Source: Brachybacterium sacelli (GTDB lineage Bacteria > Actinomycetota > Actinomycetes > Actinomycetales > Dermabacteraceae). Taken from it: a stretch of 64,000 bases of DNA. The position numbers and the translations under genes were made by a program. The notes beneath the pieces are model-generated. The model did no database searches and was not told the DNA's origin. It saw only the letters and a list, made by a program, of their open reading frames with translations. The stretch's first letter is position 1; every line of letters starts with the position of its first letter. Positions 56,583 to 64,000 of the stretch are shown piece by piece. The stretch spans positions 744,001-808,000 of the forward strand of contig NZ_JAGIOD010000002.1 in assembly GCF_017876545.1 (NCBI RefSeq), written 5' to 3'.

Positions 56583-57608
56583 TCAGCTCGCGGGGGTGAA
56601 GCCCGTATCGGCATAGGTGTCGATGTCGCCGTCGCTGCCGATCATCTCGGCCTGCGCCAGTACCTCGATGGTGGTGGCCCAGTCCTCGGCGGCGTTGCGA
56701 CCAGGCACCTCTCCCGAGCTGTGGGCGGCGTCGAGGAGCTCGACCGTCCCCTGCCACTGCTGCAGGAGGACGTTCTCCTCGGCGATCTGCGGATCCTTGC
56801 CGGCCATCGAGGCGACGGCGGCCTCGGGGGCTTCCCTGGCGGCGGCGAAGGCCTCCGAGGTGGCATCGAGCATGGCCTGCACGATCTCGCGGTCCGCCGC
56901 GATCTGCGCCCCGGAGGTGATCAGGCCGTTGCTGAAGAAGTTCAGGCCGACGTCGGCATAGCTGATCGCGGCCATCTCCTTCCCGCTCTGCTGGGCGATG
57001 ATCGGGCTCTGGTCGTGGGCGAAACCGATCAGGGCGTCGACCTGTCCGGTGATCAGGGCCGAGTTCTTCCCGGCGGGATCGATGTTCTGCACGGTGAGCT
57101 GCTCGGGGTCGAGCCCGGCTGCCTCGAGGAAGAGGGGGAACGTCGTGGTGGGGGCGTCGCCGGCGGAGGTGGCGATCGTCAGCCCCACCAGGTCCTCCGC
57201 GCTCGTGATGCCCGCGTCGGCGAAGTACTGCACGGCCGACGGCGTGGTCTGCAGGAACACCCCGATGGACCTCACGTCCACGCCGTTGTCGATGTTGCCC
57301 AGCACGACGGGGGTGTCGGCCCAGCCGAAGTTCACCTCCTGGGCGCCGACGGCCTGGGTGGTCTTGGCCGCGCCCTGCCCCGGTTCGATGCTGAGATCGA
57401 TCCCGTGCTGCTCGAAGATCCCTTCCTGGACCCCGTAGTAGAAGGGGGCGTGCTCACCGTAGGGGTACCAGTTCAGCATGAACCGGACGGTGACGGTCCC
57501 GCTGCCCGCCATCGTGACCGTGCGGTTCCCGCAGGAGGCCAGGGCCAGCGGGCCCAGGAGGGCTGCGCCCAGCGCGGAGCGTCGGGTGACGCCGTATCCG
57601 ATCTTCAT
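56583..57608 (-). CDS. NMT1/THI5-like ABC substrate-binding lipoprotein
   Basis: This 341-residue protein has a lipoprotein signal ending LASC (Cys26) and an NMT1/THI5-type fold: VRFMLNWYPYGEHAPFYYGVQEGIFEQHGIDLSIEPGQGAAKTTQAVGAQEVNFGWADTPVVL. Relatives bind thiamine precursors, pyrimidines, sulfonates or aromatic acids. The NWYPYGEHAPFYYG part suggests the pyrimidine/thiamine-precursor group, but no thiamine riboswitch is seen upstream. It lies between permease and ATPase genes. Confidence 0.9.
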   Translation of the reverse strand: MKIGYGVTRRSALGAALLGPLALASCGNRTVTMAGSGTVTVRFMLNWYPYGEHAPFYYGVQEGIFEQHGIDLSIEPGQGAAKTTQAVGAQEVNFGWADTPVVLGNIDNGVDVRSIGVFLQTTPSAVQYFADAGITSAEDLVGLTIATSAGDAPTTTFPLFLEAAGLDPEQLTVQNIDPAGKNSALITGQVDALIGFAHDQSPIIAQQSGKEMAAISYADVGLNFFSNGLITSGAQIAADREIVQAMLDATSEAFAAAREAPEAAVASMAGKDPQIAEENVLLQQWQGTVELLDAAHSSGEVPGRNAAEDWATTIEVLAQAEMIGSDGDIDTYADTGFTPAS

Positions 57609-57624
57609 CGGTCTCGATCTCCGT

Positions 57625-58500
57625 TCAGGACCGGGGGACCACGGGCGAGTCGCCGTCGACTCTTCGCGAGGCGTGCCAGGGGATTAGGAGGTGCTCCGCG
57701 ATCTGGATGACCGCGAACAGCAGGATGCCGATCGCGGACATCACGATCAGTGCACCGAAGAGCGTGGCGGTGTCCATGTTCCCGTTGGCGCGGAGGATCA
57801 CGTAGCCGAGCCCCTCGTTCCCACCGACGAACTCTCCGACGACCGCTCCGGTCACGGCCAGGGTCGCGGCCACCTTCATGCCGGAGAGCAGCTGCGGCAG
57901 CGAGGCGGGGAACTGGATCTTGCGGAAGGTCTTGAAGGGGCCGGCCCCCATCGTCTTGGCCAGGTCGAGGATCTCAGGATCCACCGACTTCAGACCGGCC
58001 AGCCCGGAGATCACGATGGGGAAGAACGCCATCAGGACCGCGACCGTGACCTTGGGTGACATGCCGAAGCCGAGCCAGACGACGAACAGCGGGGCGATGG
58101 CGATCTTCGGGATCACCTGTGCGACGAGGATGATCGGGTAGACGGTCATCTGCAGGTTCCTCGAGCGCACCATGAGGACCGCTATCAGCTCGCCCAGGAC
58201 CACGGCGATGACGAATCCGAGGATCGTCTCGTAGGTGGTGATCCACGTGTGCTGGAGGAAGTACGGGGAGAACTCGACCAGATTCCCGAAGGTGTCGCCC
58301 GGGCTGGGAAGGATGTACGGCTGGACCCAGCCTCGCGCGGTGACCAGCCACCATGCGACGACCGTCACGGCGACGACGACGAGAGCCCGCCAGCTGCTCC
58401 GCCAGATCTGCCGGACCCTCGAACGGGAGGCCGGGGCACGGCGCGCCGGGGAGGGCGGCGATGTGCGCGATGACTTCGTCGCCGGGACCACATGCGTCAT
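57625..58500 (-). CDS. NitT/TauT-type ABC transporter permease
   Basis: This 291-residue permease has six membrane helices; the first follows a basic 35-residue lead. The coupling loop is VDPEILDLAKTMGAGPFKTFRKIQFPASLPQLLSGMKVAA, and GEFVGGNEGLGYVI is typical of SsuC/ThiX-like proteins. ATG at 58500 has GGAGGA 6 nt upstream. It is first in the operon, right behind the promoter with the LacI-type operator. Confidence 0.9.
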   Translation of the reverse strand: MTHVVPATKSSRTSPPSPARRAPASRSRVRQIWRSSWRALVVVAVTVVAWWLVTARGWVQPYILPSPGDTFGNLVEFSPYFLQHTWITTYETILGFVIAVVLGELIAVLMVRSRNLQMTVYPIILVAQVIPKIAIAPLFVVWLGFGMSPKVTVAVLMAFFPIVISGLAGLKSVDPEILDLAKTMGAGPFKTFRKIQFPASLPQLLSGMKVAATLAVTGAVVGEFVGGNEGLGYVILRANGNMDTATLFGALIVMSAIGILLFAVIQIAEHLLIPWHASRRVDGDSPVVPRS

Positions 58501-58521
58501 GGGAATCCTCCACGCCTTTGG

Positions 58522-58568
58522 GGAAACGCTTTCCATTCAACGTAGGTCATGCTCGTCCGCTTCGTCAA
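58522..58568 (-). promoter_or_regulatory. Promoter and LacI-type operator of the NitT/TauT operon
   Basis: On the minus strand TTGACG (58568-58563), 18 nt and TACGTT (58544-58539) form a good vegetative promoter with a start near 58532. The motif GNAANCGNTTNC (58522-58533), as in LacI-family operators, covers that start point. Repression by blocking polymerase is expected. No LacI gene is in the window. Confidence 0.65.
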
Positions 58569-58742
58569 ATCGGTCCGGGGCGTCACAGAAGGACTGTCGT
58601 TCCTGGCTGGAGCCACGGATCGTCACCTCTCCGGGACCTCGGGTGGACGTCGACGAAGAGCGTCCATCCCTCGAGTCCGCGCCGCGTCGCCGAGGGCGGG
58701 GCAGCCCGCAGCCCGGATGTCCTCCCCGTCCCCCATGTCATC

Positions 58743-58766
58743 TAGAGTCGGACATCGATGTCCGAC
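58743..58766 (+). promoter_or_regulatory. -10 box and perfect 20-bp palindrome before the GGCT gene
   Basis: TAGAGT (58743-58748) is the likely -10 box. GTCGGACATCGATGTCCGAC (58747-58766) is a perfect inverted repeat with no spacer and covers the expected transcript start. It ends 20 nt before the ATG. Confidence 0.65.
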
Positions 58767-58786
58767 CCGAGAAAGGACCTCTGGTG

Positions 58787-59134
58787 ATGCAGCGTCTCTT
58801 CGTCTACGGCACCCTCGTTCCCGGGCGCCCCAATGAGCACGTGCCCAGCGAGGTCGACGGACGAGGGGAACGCGGCTCGGTCCGCGGGTACTTGCGGGAG
58901 CACGGCTGGGGCGCGACGCTGGGGTACCCGGCCATCGTGTTGGCCGAGGACGGCCAGGAGGTCTCCGGCATGGTGCTGAGCTCCGAGGATCTCGCCGAGC
59001 ACTGGGGCCGCCTCGACGACTTCGAGGGGGAGGGCTATGCACGGGTCGATGCCACTGTGCGCCTGGCCGATGGTACCGACGTGCAGGCTCAGATCTACCA
59101 GGCCGTCGACACGACCATGCCCGCGCAGAGCTGA
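58787..59134 (+). CDS. Gamma-glutamylcyclotransferase family protein
   Basis: This 115-residue protein has the family start RLFVYGTLVPG, whose YGTL loop binds the gamma-glutamyl group, and the DDFEGEGYARV segment that holds the catalytic Glu. Size and plan fit the GGCT-like/AIG2 fold. The true substrate may be gamma-glutamylamine or another amide. AAAGGA stands before the ATG. It is alone on its strand and convergent with the isomerase gene. Confidence 0.85.
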   Translation: MQRLFVYGTLVPGRPNEHVPSEVDGRGERGSVRGYLREHGWGATLGYPAIVLAEDGQEVSGMVLSSEDLAEHWGRLDDFEGEGYARVDATVRLADGTDVQAQIYQAVDTTMPAQS

Positions 59135-59234
59135 GCACGTCCGGGACGAGGCGTGGACGCTGAGCCCGTGGCCGAGCTCGCCGCGGTTCCCGTGCGTTTC
59201 GACGTAGACGTGTCGGGTGGCCGACGGGAGGTGG

Positions 59235-60104
59235 TCAGCCGGTGATGAGGGATTCGTAGCCGAGGGAGACGAGGTGCTCCCGGGACATCGCGAGGGCGTC
59301 GAAGATGTCCCGGCCATAGGTCTGGTCCTGCTCGATCAGCAGGTGGCGGGCACCGGAGGCGAGACCCTGGTCGATGACGGGCTTCCAGTCCAGCGTCCCC
59401 TCCCCGACCTCGGCGAACTGCACGATGTCGCGCGCCCAGAAATCCGCGAAGGCCGTGCGGTCTCCGGCGGCGGAGGCCTCGAGCACCTCGGTGGGCGGCA
59501 GGATGATCCGGAAGTCCTTGAGGTGGACCAGGTCCAGCACGCCCGCGAAGTCGGCCAGGGTCCGTTCGGGATCGCGGCCGCCGCGCTGGACCCAGTGGCA
59601 GTCGATCTCGTAGCGCAGGTGCGGGGCCTTCTCGCGCAGCTGGTCCAGCAGCGTGACTCCGCCGAGCTTGGCGAACTCCACGTGGTGGTTGTGATAGCTC
59701 AGGGAGATCCCCTCCTGCGCGAGCCGGCGGGCGTACTCGTCGGCCTCCCGGGCGAAGGCGTCGAAGGACTCCTGCGAAGCCATGGCGCTCAGCGGCATCA
59801 TGCCGATGCGGATCAGATCGGTGCCCAGGCGCCGAGCGTGCTCGACGTGCAGGTCGAAGTGCTGCTGAAGGGTCAGGTCGTCGCTGTCGGGCGCGGCCGA
59901 GGTCTTGGCGGAGATCGCGGCGAACTCGATGCCGAGGCTCTCGCGGGCCGACTCCATCGCGGCCACGTTCTGCTCCGTCATCGGGATCTGCGAGACCTCC
60001 ACGACCTGGAACCCCGTGTCCCTCACTCGCTGGAGGACCGGGATGACGCCCTCCTGGGCGACGTGCTCCTTGAGCATCATGAGCTGGATGCCGATACGTG
60101 CCAC
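59235..60104 (-). CDS. Sugar phosphate isomerase/epimerase (TIM barrel)
   Basis: This 289-residue protein has the AP endonuclease 2/xylose isomerase-like TIM barrel: GIQLMMLKEHV, GFQVVEVSQIPMT, SYHNHHVEF, YEIDCHWVQRGGRD, LVHLKDFR and HLLIEQDQTYGRD, which provide the metal-binding His, Glu and Asp. Relatives act on inositol or sugar derivatives. The substrate is unknown. It stands apart from other sugar genes. Confidence 0.87.
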   Translation of the reverse strand: MARIGIQLMMLKEHVAQEGVIPVLQRVRDTGFQVVEVSQIPMTEQNVAAMESARESLGIEFAAISAKTSAAPDSDDLTLQQHFDLHVEHARRLGTDLIRIGMMPLSAMASQESFDAFAREADEYARRLAQEGISLSYHNHHVEFAKLGGVTLLDQLREKAPHLRYEIDCHWVQRGGRDPERTLADFAGVLDLVHLKDFRIILPPTEVLEASAAGDRTAFADFWARDIVQFAEVGEGTLDWKPVIDQGLASGARHLLIEQDQTYGRDIFDALAMSREHLVSLGYESLITG

Positions 60105-60332
60105 GCGAACCTCCTGTGTCGGTCCGGGCCTCCTCGCCCGGGGCCGGCGAGCTCCGCCGCCCGCTCGTCACGCTATCGAGGTCCCCCAGGGCGCCGGCCG
60201 GTTTGCCGGGGGTTGCCGTCCACGCGGAGCCCGGCCGAGACGTTCCCGCGGGAACGTCCTCGCGCGGGACGAGGGACCGGGTCCGCCTCGTCCCCTGGAG
60301 TCATCGGGCGCGTCGGGACCGGAGCCGAGGTC

Positions 60333-61301
60333 TCAGAGCGCGGCGACCCAGGCCTCCATTCCGGCCCCGTCCGGGATCGCGGTGAGTCCGTACCAGAGGG
60401 TGAGGATCTCCAGCCAGTGCACCTCGTCCGCGCTCAGGGGCTGCACCGACTCGTACCCCTCCCGCAGCGCTGCACGGGCCGGCCGCGGCGTCGGGCCCCA
60501 GCCGGTGAACCGGGTGGCGAGGTAGACCGAGGCTCGGGCGAGGTCGTCGACCCGGTGGGCCGGCTCGATCCCGTCGAAGTCGAGCACCCCGACCACCGCG
60601 GAATCCCGCACCAGGATGTTCGCGGCTCGGTAGTCGTGGTGGACGAGCTGCTGCTCCCGCTCGAGCGGGGGAGCGCCGGCCAGCATTCGCGCCAGGCGGC
60701 GTGAGTCCTCCGGGGCCAGTCCGCGGTCGACGACGGCGAGCCAGTGTCCGGGGCCCTGCGCCGGGTCCCCGGACTGTGCGGGGCGGGAGGGTGCCCCGGC
60801 GTCGGGGAGGTGCCCGACGCTGCGCAGCGCGGTATGCAACGCCGCCAGCGTGCTCCCGGCGGAGCGGACCGCGTCGAGGTCGGCGACGTCCAGCCAGTGG
60901 CCGGTCACCTCGGGGAGGACAGCGGCCGACAGCGGTCCCAGCGGCCCGTCGAGCGTGACCCGGACGCGTCCGTCCTGGGCCGGCAGGGGCGCGGCCACCG
61001 GCACTCCGTGCTCGGCCACGTGATGCAGCACCCGGGTGGAGGATTCGAGGGCGGGGAACCGCTCCTGCGCCCGCGACCATTTCAGCACGAGATCACCGCG
61101 ATCAGTGCTCACCCAGATGATCGCGTTCTGGTCGCTGATGACCAGACGCGGGCAGGAGAAGACGGAGAGGGCCCAGGTTCGCTCGAGGGCGTCGCCCACC
61201 CACGCGGTGGCGGCGCCGAGACCGTCGAATCCGAAGCGTTCCCGCAGGGCGTCGCCAGGATCCGCCGACTCCCACAGCATCGACAGATCCAGGGGCAGCA
61301 T
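60333..61301 (-). CDS. Aminoglycoside phosphotransferase-like kinase
   Basis: This 322-residue protein has the APH/choline-kinase fold. The catalytic loop reads LVHHDYRAANILV, with Asp as base, and VVGVLDFDGIEPAHRVDDLA holds the metal-binding Asp. The N-terminal half carries a beta-sheet with LVLKWS, whose Lys fits the nucleotide site. The substrate is unknown. It follows the two-P-loop gene by 53 bp, so they may form a pair. Confidence 0.82.
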   Translation of the reverse strand: MLPLDLSMLWESADPGDALRERFGFDGLGAATAWVGDALERTWALSVFSCPRLVISDQNAIIWVSTDRGDLVLKWSRAQERFPALESSTRVLHHVAEHGVPVAAPLPAQDGRVRVTLDGPLGPLSAAVLPEVTGHWLDVADLDAVRSAGSTLAALHTALRSVGHLPDAGAPSRPAQSGDPAQGPGHWLAVVDRGLAPEDSRRLARMLAGAPPLEREQQLVHHDYRAANILVRDSAVVGVLDFDGIEPAHRVDDLARASVYLATRFTGWGPTPRPARAALREGYESVQPLSADEVHWLEILTLWYGLTAIPDGAGMEAWVAAL

Positions 61302-61354
61302 CGGCCCACCCCCGCGGTGCCCCAGCTCACCGCACCGCTCGGGCCGTGCGGCCG

Positions 61355-62506
61355 TCACGGGTGGGCCCGCCGCTCCGCCGTACCGAGCCTGCGGATCGCG
61401 GCCGCTGTGGTCGTCGGTGTGCGCTCGGCGTTCGTGACCTGCTGCTCGCCCGCGCGCAGCGGGCACTTGCGCTGCTTCGCGGCGAGGTCGGCCACGGCAT
61501 CGATCTGCGAGGCCGGGGCGCCGCGGAGGTCATCACTGGCCAGCAGCGGTGGGGCGCCGCGGGCACGGGCCCCGACGCGCTCGCGCAGCGTCGCGTCGTC
61601 GGCATCGAGCCGGACCATGGTCATTACTCCGGTCTCCGGTGCCCCGAGGAGCTCGGTGACATCGACCTCGAGCGGGGCCACGACCAGGAGCTCCCGGGCC
61701 CCGGCCGCCCGGAGCACGGTCCGGAGCGCGACCAGGATGCGCAGCGCGAGGGCGTGATGCCGCAGGGGACGGCCGGGAGCGGTGTCCTGCCCGGTTGCGC
61801 CGGTGGCGAAGGCGAGCTGAGCGAGGTCGAGGAAGGCCGTGCGGGTCCGCTGGGACCAGGCGTCCGCGGCGAGGGCCCAGCCGACGCTCGACGCCCCCGC
61901 GCAGCGCGGCCCCGTCAGCCACAGGATCGGTGGCATGTGGCCCGGCGGGGTGGTGGGTCGAAGAGGCGAGTGGTTCTCGGCGCGGGGATCGGCGGTCGAG
62001 CGCGCCGCCTCCTCGGGCTGGTCGATCCGCTCGAGAACCCTCTCGACGGCCTGCGTGATCGTGAGCTCGCCGATCCCGAGCCGCTCCCAGTCCGGATGCA
62101 GCCGGGCCGACTCCGCGGTCCCGGCCGCGACGACCTCGGCCACCTGCTCCTCGTCCCATCCCCGCACGGCCAGCCGCTCCCGCAGGACGGCCGGGGCGGC
62201 ATCACACCACAGGGACCGGACCGTGATGCCGGCGATCGCCGGGGGAGCGTCGTCCGGGGAGGCGACGCCCGAGACGACGAGCTGCTCGACCCCGGCAGCG
62301 CGGTGCTCGCGAGCCACGGCCCGCAGAGCACGCTCCTTGAGCGCCACCCGGTCCGCATCGTCTGCAGGTGGTGGGTAGAGCATGCCCAGCTGGTCGATGT
62401 CCACGTACCCGGTCGGACGGCCCGCGGCGGCGGATCGGGAGGCGAGGGCCCAGGCGATCGTCGACTTCCCGACCCCGGGCGGCCCGGCGAGGCGCAGCAG
62501 CTGCAT
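61355..62506 (-). CDS. Two-domain P-loop NTPase/kinase with degenerate second site
   Basis: This 383-residue protein consists of two similar kinase-like halves. Half 1 has Walker A GPPGVGKST (8-16), a GYVDIDQLGML strand, and WCDAAPAVLRERLAVRGW. Half 2 begins near 193 with GPRCAGASS (199-207), where Lys is replaced by Ala, and repeats FLDLAQLAFATG and RLDADDATLRERVGARA. It looks like a gene duplication within one frame, with only the first site able to bind ATP in the usual way. Family unknown; shikimate/adenylylsulfate-kinase-like by motif. Confidence 0.7.
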   Translation of the reverse strand: MQLLRLAGPPGVGKSTIAWALASRSAAAGRPTGYVDIDQLGMLYPPPADDADRVALKERALRAVAREHRAAGVEQLVVSGVASPDDAPPAIAGITVRSLWCDAAPAVLRERLAVRGWDEEQVAEVVAAGTAESARLHPDWERLGIGELTITQAVERVLERIDQPEEAARSTADPRAENHSPLRPTTPPGHMPPILWLTGPRCAGASSVGWALAADAWSQRTRTAFLDLAQLAFATGATGQDTAPGRPLRHHALALRILVALRTVLRAAGARELLVVAPLEVDVTELLGAPETGVMTMVRLDADDATLRERVGARARGAPPLLASDDLRGAPASQIDAVADLAAKQRKCPLRAGEQQVTNAERTPTTTAAAIRRLGTAERRAHP

Positions 62507-62577
62507 GAGCTGACCGTAAGGCGTGATGACCCGTCACGGCCAGGTCTTCTCTCCTCGTCGGAGCGCGGCCTTCGGGA

Positions 62578-63792
62578 TCAGCCCTGCACGGCGTCGCGGG
62601 AGGAGACGAACGCCGCGACCGCGGCCTCGACGTCGGCCTCCGTGTGCGCGGCGGAGAGCTGCACCCGGATGCGGGCCTTACCCTGCGGGACCACGGGGTA
62701 GGAGAACGCGGTGACGAACACGCCGCGGTCGAGCATCGCATCGGCGATCCGCGCGGCCAGAGCGGCGTCCCCGAACATCACCGGCACGATCGCGTGCTCG
62801 CCGTCCAGCAGGTCGAAGCCCTCCTCGCTCATCCGGCGGCGGAACAGCTCCGCGTTGCGGAGCAGGGTGGCGCGCAGCTCGGCGCTGCCGCCGACCAGCT
62901 CGAGCGCGGCCAGGGTGGCGGCCACGATCGAGGGCGCGAGGGAGTTGGAGAACAGGTAGGGGCGGCCCTTCTGGCGCAGCATCGCGACGATCTCGGAGCG
63001 TCCGGAGACGTAGCCGCCGCTGGCGCCGCCGAGGGCCTTGCCGAAGGTCCCGGTGTAGATGTCCACCCGCTCGGAGACCCCGAAGTGCTCCGGGGTGCCC
63101 GCGCCGCTACCGCCCATGAAGCCGACCGCGTGGGAATCGTCGACCATCACCAGCGCGCCGTACTCGTCGGCCAGATCGCAGATCCCCGGCAGCGGGGCGA
63201 GGTAGCCGTCCATGGAGAACACGCCGTCGGTGACGATGATCGTGCGGCGCGCCCCGGCGCCGTCGGCCTGCGCTCGGGTGGCCTCGAGCTGGGCCCGCAG
63301 ATCGGTCAGGTCGGCGTTGCGGTACCGGTAGCGGACCGCCTTGGACAGACGGATGCCGTCGATCAGGGAGGCGTGGTTCAGCTCGTCGGAGATGATCGCG
63401 TCGTCCTTGCCGAACAGCGGCTCGAACACCGCACCGTTGGCGTCGAAGCACGAGGAGAACAGGATCGTCTCCTCGGTGCCGAGGAAGGCCGAGACCGCCT
63501 CTTCCAGCTGCAGGTGCAGATCCTGGGTGCCGCAGATGAACCGCACGGAGGCCATCCCGAACCCGCGGGTCTCCAGGGCCTTCGTCGCCGCGGCCACGAG
63601 GTCGGGATGGTCGGCCAGGCCGAGGTAGTTGTTGGCGCAGAAGTTCAGGACCTCGGCGCCCTCGCGGCCCAGCTGACCGGCGATGATGCGATTGCTCTGC
63701 GGGGTCGAGATCATCCGCTCGTGTTTGAAGGTGCCGGCCTGCTCGATCGCGGCGAGCTCGGCGGTCAGCTGGTCCTTGAGGTCCGTGTACAC
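62578..63792 (-). CDS. kbl: Glycine C-acetyltransferase
   Basis: This 404-residue enzyme (2-amino-3-ketobutyrate CoA ligase) splits aminoketobutyrate to glycine and acetyl-CoA. It has the PLP-binding Lys252 in [47 protein letters not shown] and [11 protein letters not shown]. The GTG start follows GAAGGA. It is second in the minus-strand order after tdh, making a two-step threonine pathway. Confidence 0.95.
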   Translation of the reverse strand: MYTDLKDQLTAELAAIEQAGTFKHERMISTPQSNRIIAGQLGREGAEVLNFCANNYLGLADHPDLVAAATKALETRGFGMASVRFICGTQDLHLQLEEAVSAFLGTEETILFSSCFDANGAVFEPLFGKDDAIISDELNHASLIDGIRLSKAVRYRYRNADLTDLRAQLEATRAQADGAGARRTIIVTDGVFSMDGYLAPLPGICDLADEYGALVMVDDSHAVGFMGGSGAGTPEHFGVSERVDIYTGTFGKALGGASGGYVSGRSEIVAMLRQKGRPYLFSNSLAPSIVAATLAALELVGGSAELRATLLRNAELFRRRMSEEGFDLLDGEHAIVPVMFGDAALAARIADAMLDRGVFVTAFSYPVVPQGKARIRVQLSAAHTEADVEAAVAAFVSSRDAVQG

Positions 63793-63809
63793 GGGAGTCC
63801 TTCCGTCTG

Positions 63810-63853
63810 GGTCCGGGTGGGGAGAGAACTGGGGTGGTCCGGGTGGGGAGAGA
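63810..63853. repeat. Short tandem repeat between kbl and tdh
   Basis: GGTCCGGGTGGGGAGAGA occurs at 63810-63827 and 63836-63853, a 26-bp period, and a partial form follows at 63861. It lies in the 104-bp gap after the tdh stop. No function is evident. Confidence 0.7.
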
Positions 63854-63896
63854 GCCGGCCGGTCCGGGGTGGGCGGGGCGCGTCGGGCCGACGGCC

Positions 63897-64000
63897 TCAG
63901 CCGATGCTCTCCCAGTCCAGCAGTACCTTGCCGCCGTCGCCGGTCCGGGCGATCTCGTAGCCGCGCGCGAAGTCCGCCGCGGGGATCACGTCGGTGACCG
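63897..64000 (-). CDS. tdh: L-threonine 3-dehydrogenase, C-terminal end only
   Basis: Only the last 34 codons are in the window. They read from [10 protein letters not shown] to [24 protein letters not shown], which is the C-terminal end of zinc-dependent threonine dehydrogenases (FxKGFExMRSGxxGKVxLxW pattern). With kbl downstream it makes 2-amino-3-ketobutyrate from threonine. The call rests on this short piece and the neighbour. Confidence 0.75.
   Translation of the reverse strand, partial: VTDVIPAADFARGYEIARTGDGGKVLLDWESIG

Noticed and set aside
58501..58786. Thiamine riboswitch before the NMT1/THI5-like operon
   Set aside because: The leader is too short (about 30 nt) and no thiamine-box sequence is seen.

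Overview
The window is high-GC actinobacterial chromosome with GC-type codon use, WhiB, MtrAB, PdtaS, LpqB, Rv3235-like and DUF3499 genes, and many GTG starts. Gene order matches the mycobacterial blocks Rv3259-Rv3257c, Rv3246c-Rv3240c, Rv3235, Rv3220c/Rv3219 and Rv3105c-Rv3100c. Small Micrococcales, most likely a Brachybacterium-type (Dermabacteraceae) species, is the best guess. This is inference from content and order; no rRNA is present. There is no IS element, prophage or CRISPR array, so this is backbone rather than accessory DNA.

Layout. 0-7.3 kb: a membrane glycosyltransferase (cut by the window edge), DUF5719, a 92-bp tandem repeat, a metallopeptidase-fold protein without its zinc motif, DUF3499, and a phosphomannomutase fused to a Trm112-like zinc ribbon. 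7.3-14.9 kb: an envelope cluster of RDD and SpoIIM proteins facing a translationally coupled DUF58-MoxR-DUF4350-DUF4129-membrane protein operon. 15.1-25.6 kb: mtrA-mtrB-lpqB-comF-hpf, a YcaQ-type glycosylase and secA. 25.6-33.9 kb: Rv3235-like and LysM proteins, a BldC-like regulator, the first part of a Tad pilus locus (SAF/CpaB-like and CpaE-like), DUF6912, DUF2505, pdtaS and whiB1. 34-41.6 kb: a FtsX-type ABC exporter with a two-component system, an SRAP protein and YihY. 41.8-48 kb: the second part of the Tad locus (cpaF, tadB, tadC, pilin-like, two TadE, TadG-like) coupled to a glycerate kinase. 48-54.4 kb: prfB, ftsE, ftsX, an M23 peptidase (the divisome hydrolase module), smpB and the tmRNA gene. 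54.5-64 kb: an acyltransferase, a NitT/TauT-type ABC operon behind a promoter with a LacI-type operator, a gamma-glutamylcyclotransferase-like gene behind a perfect 20-bp palindrome, a TIM-barrel isomerase, a phosphotransferase and a two-P-loop protein, and kbl-tdh for threonine breakdown.

Most striking observation: the two halves of the Tad locus lie 13.5 kb apart, yet both are preceded by the same spaced element, TTGTCCACAAT-N7-AT-N2-GCCCACG-N19-TANNNT. This suggests a shared regulator or sigma factor. Other points worth following are the ManB-Trm112 fusion, a P-loop duplication with a dead second site, a whiB1 leader hairpin, 10-bp phased repeats that might suit a BldC-type protein, and an acidic tail on FtsE.
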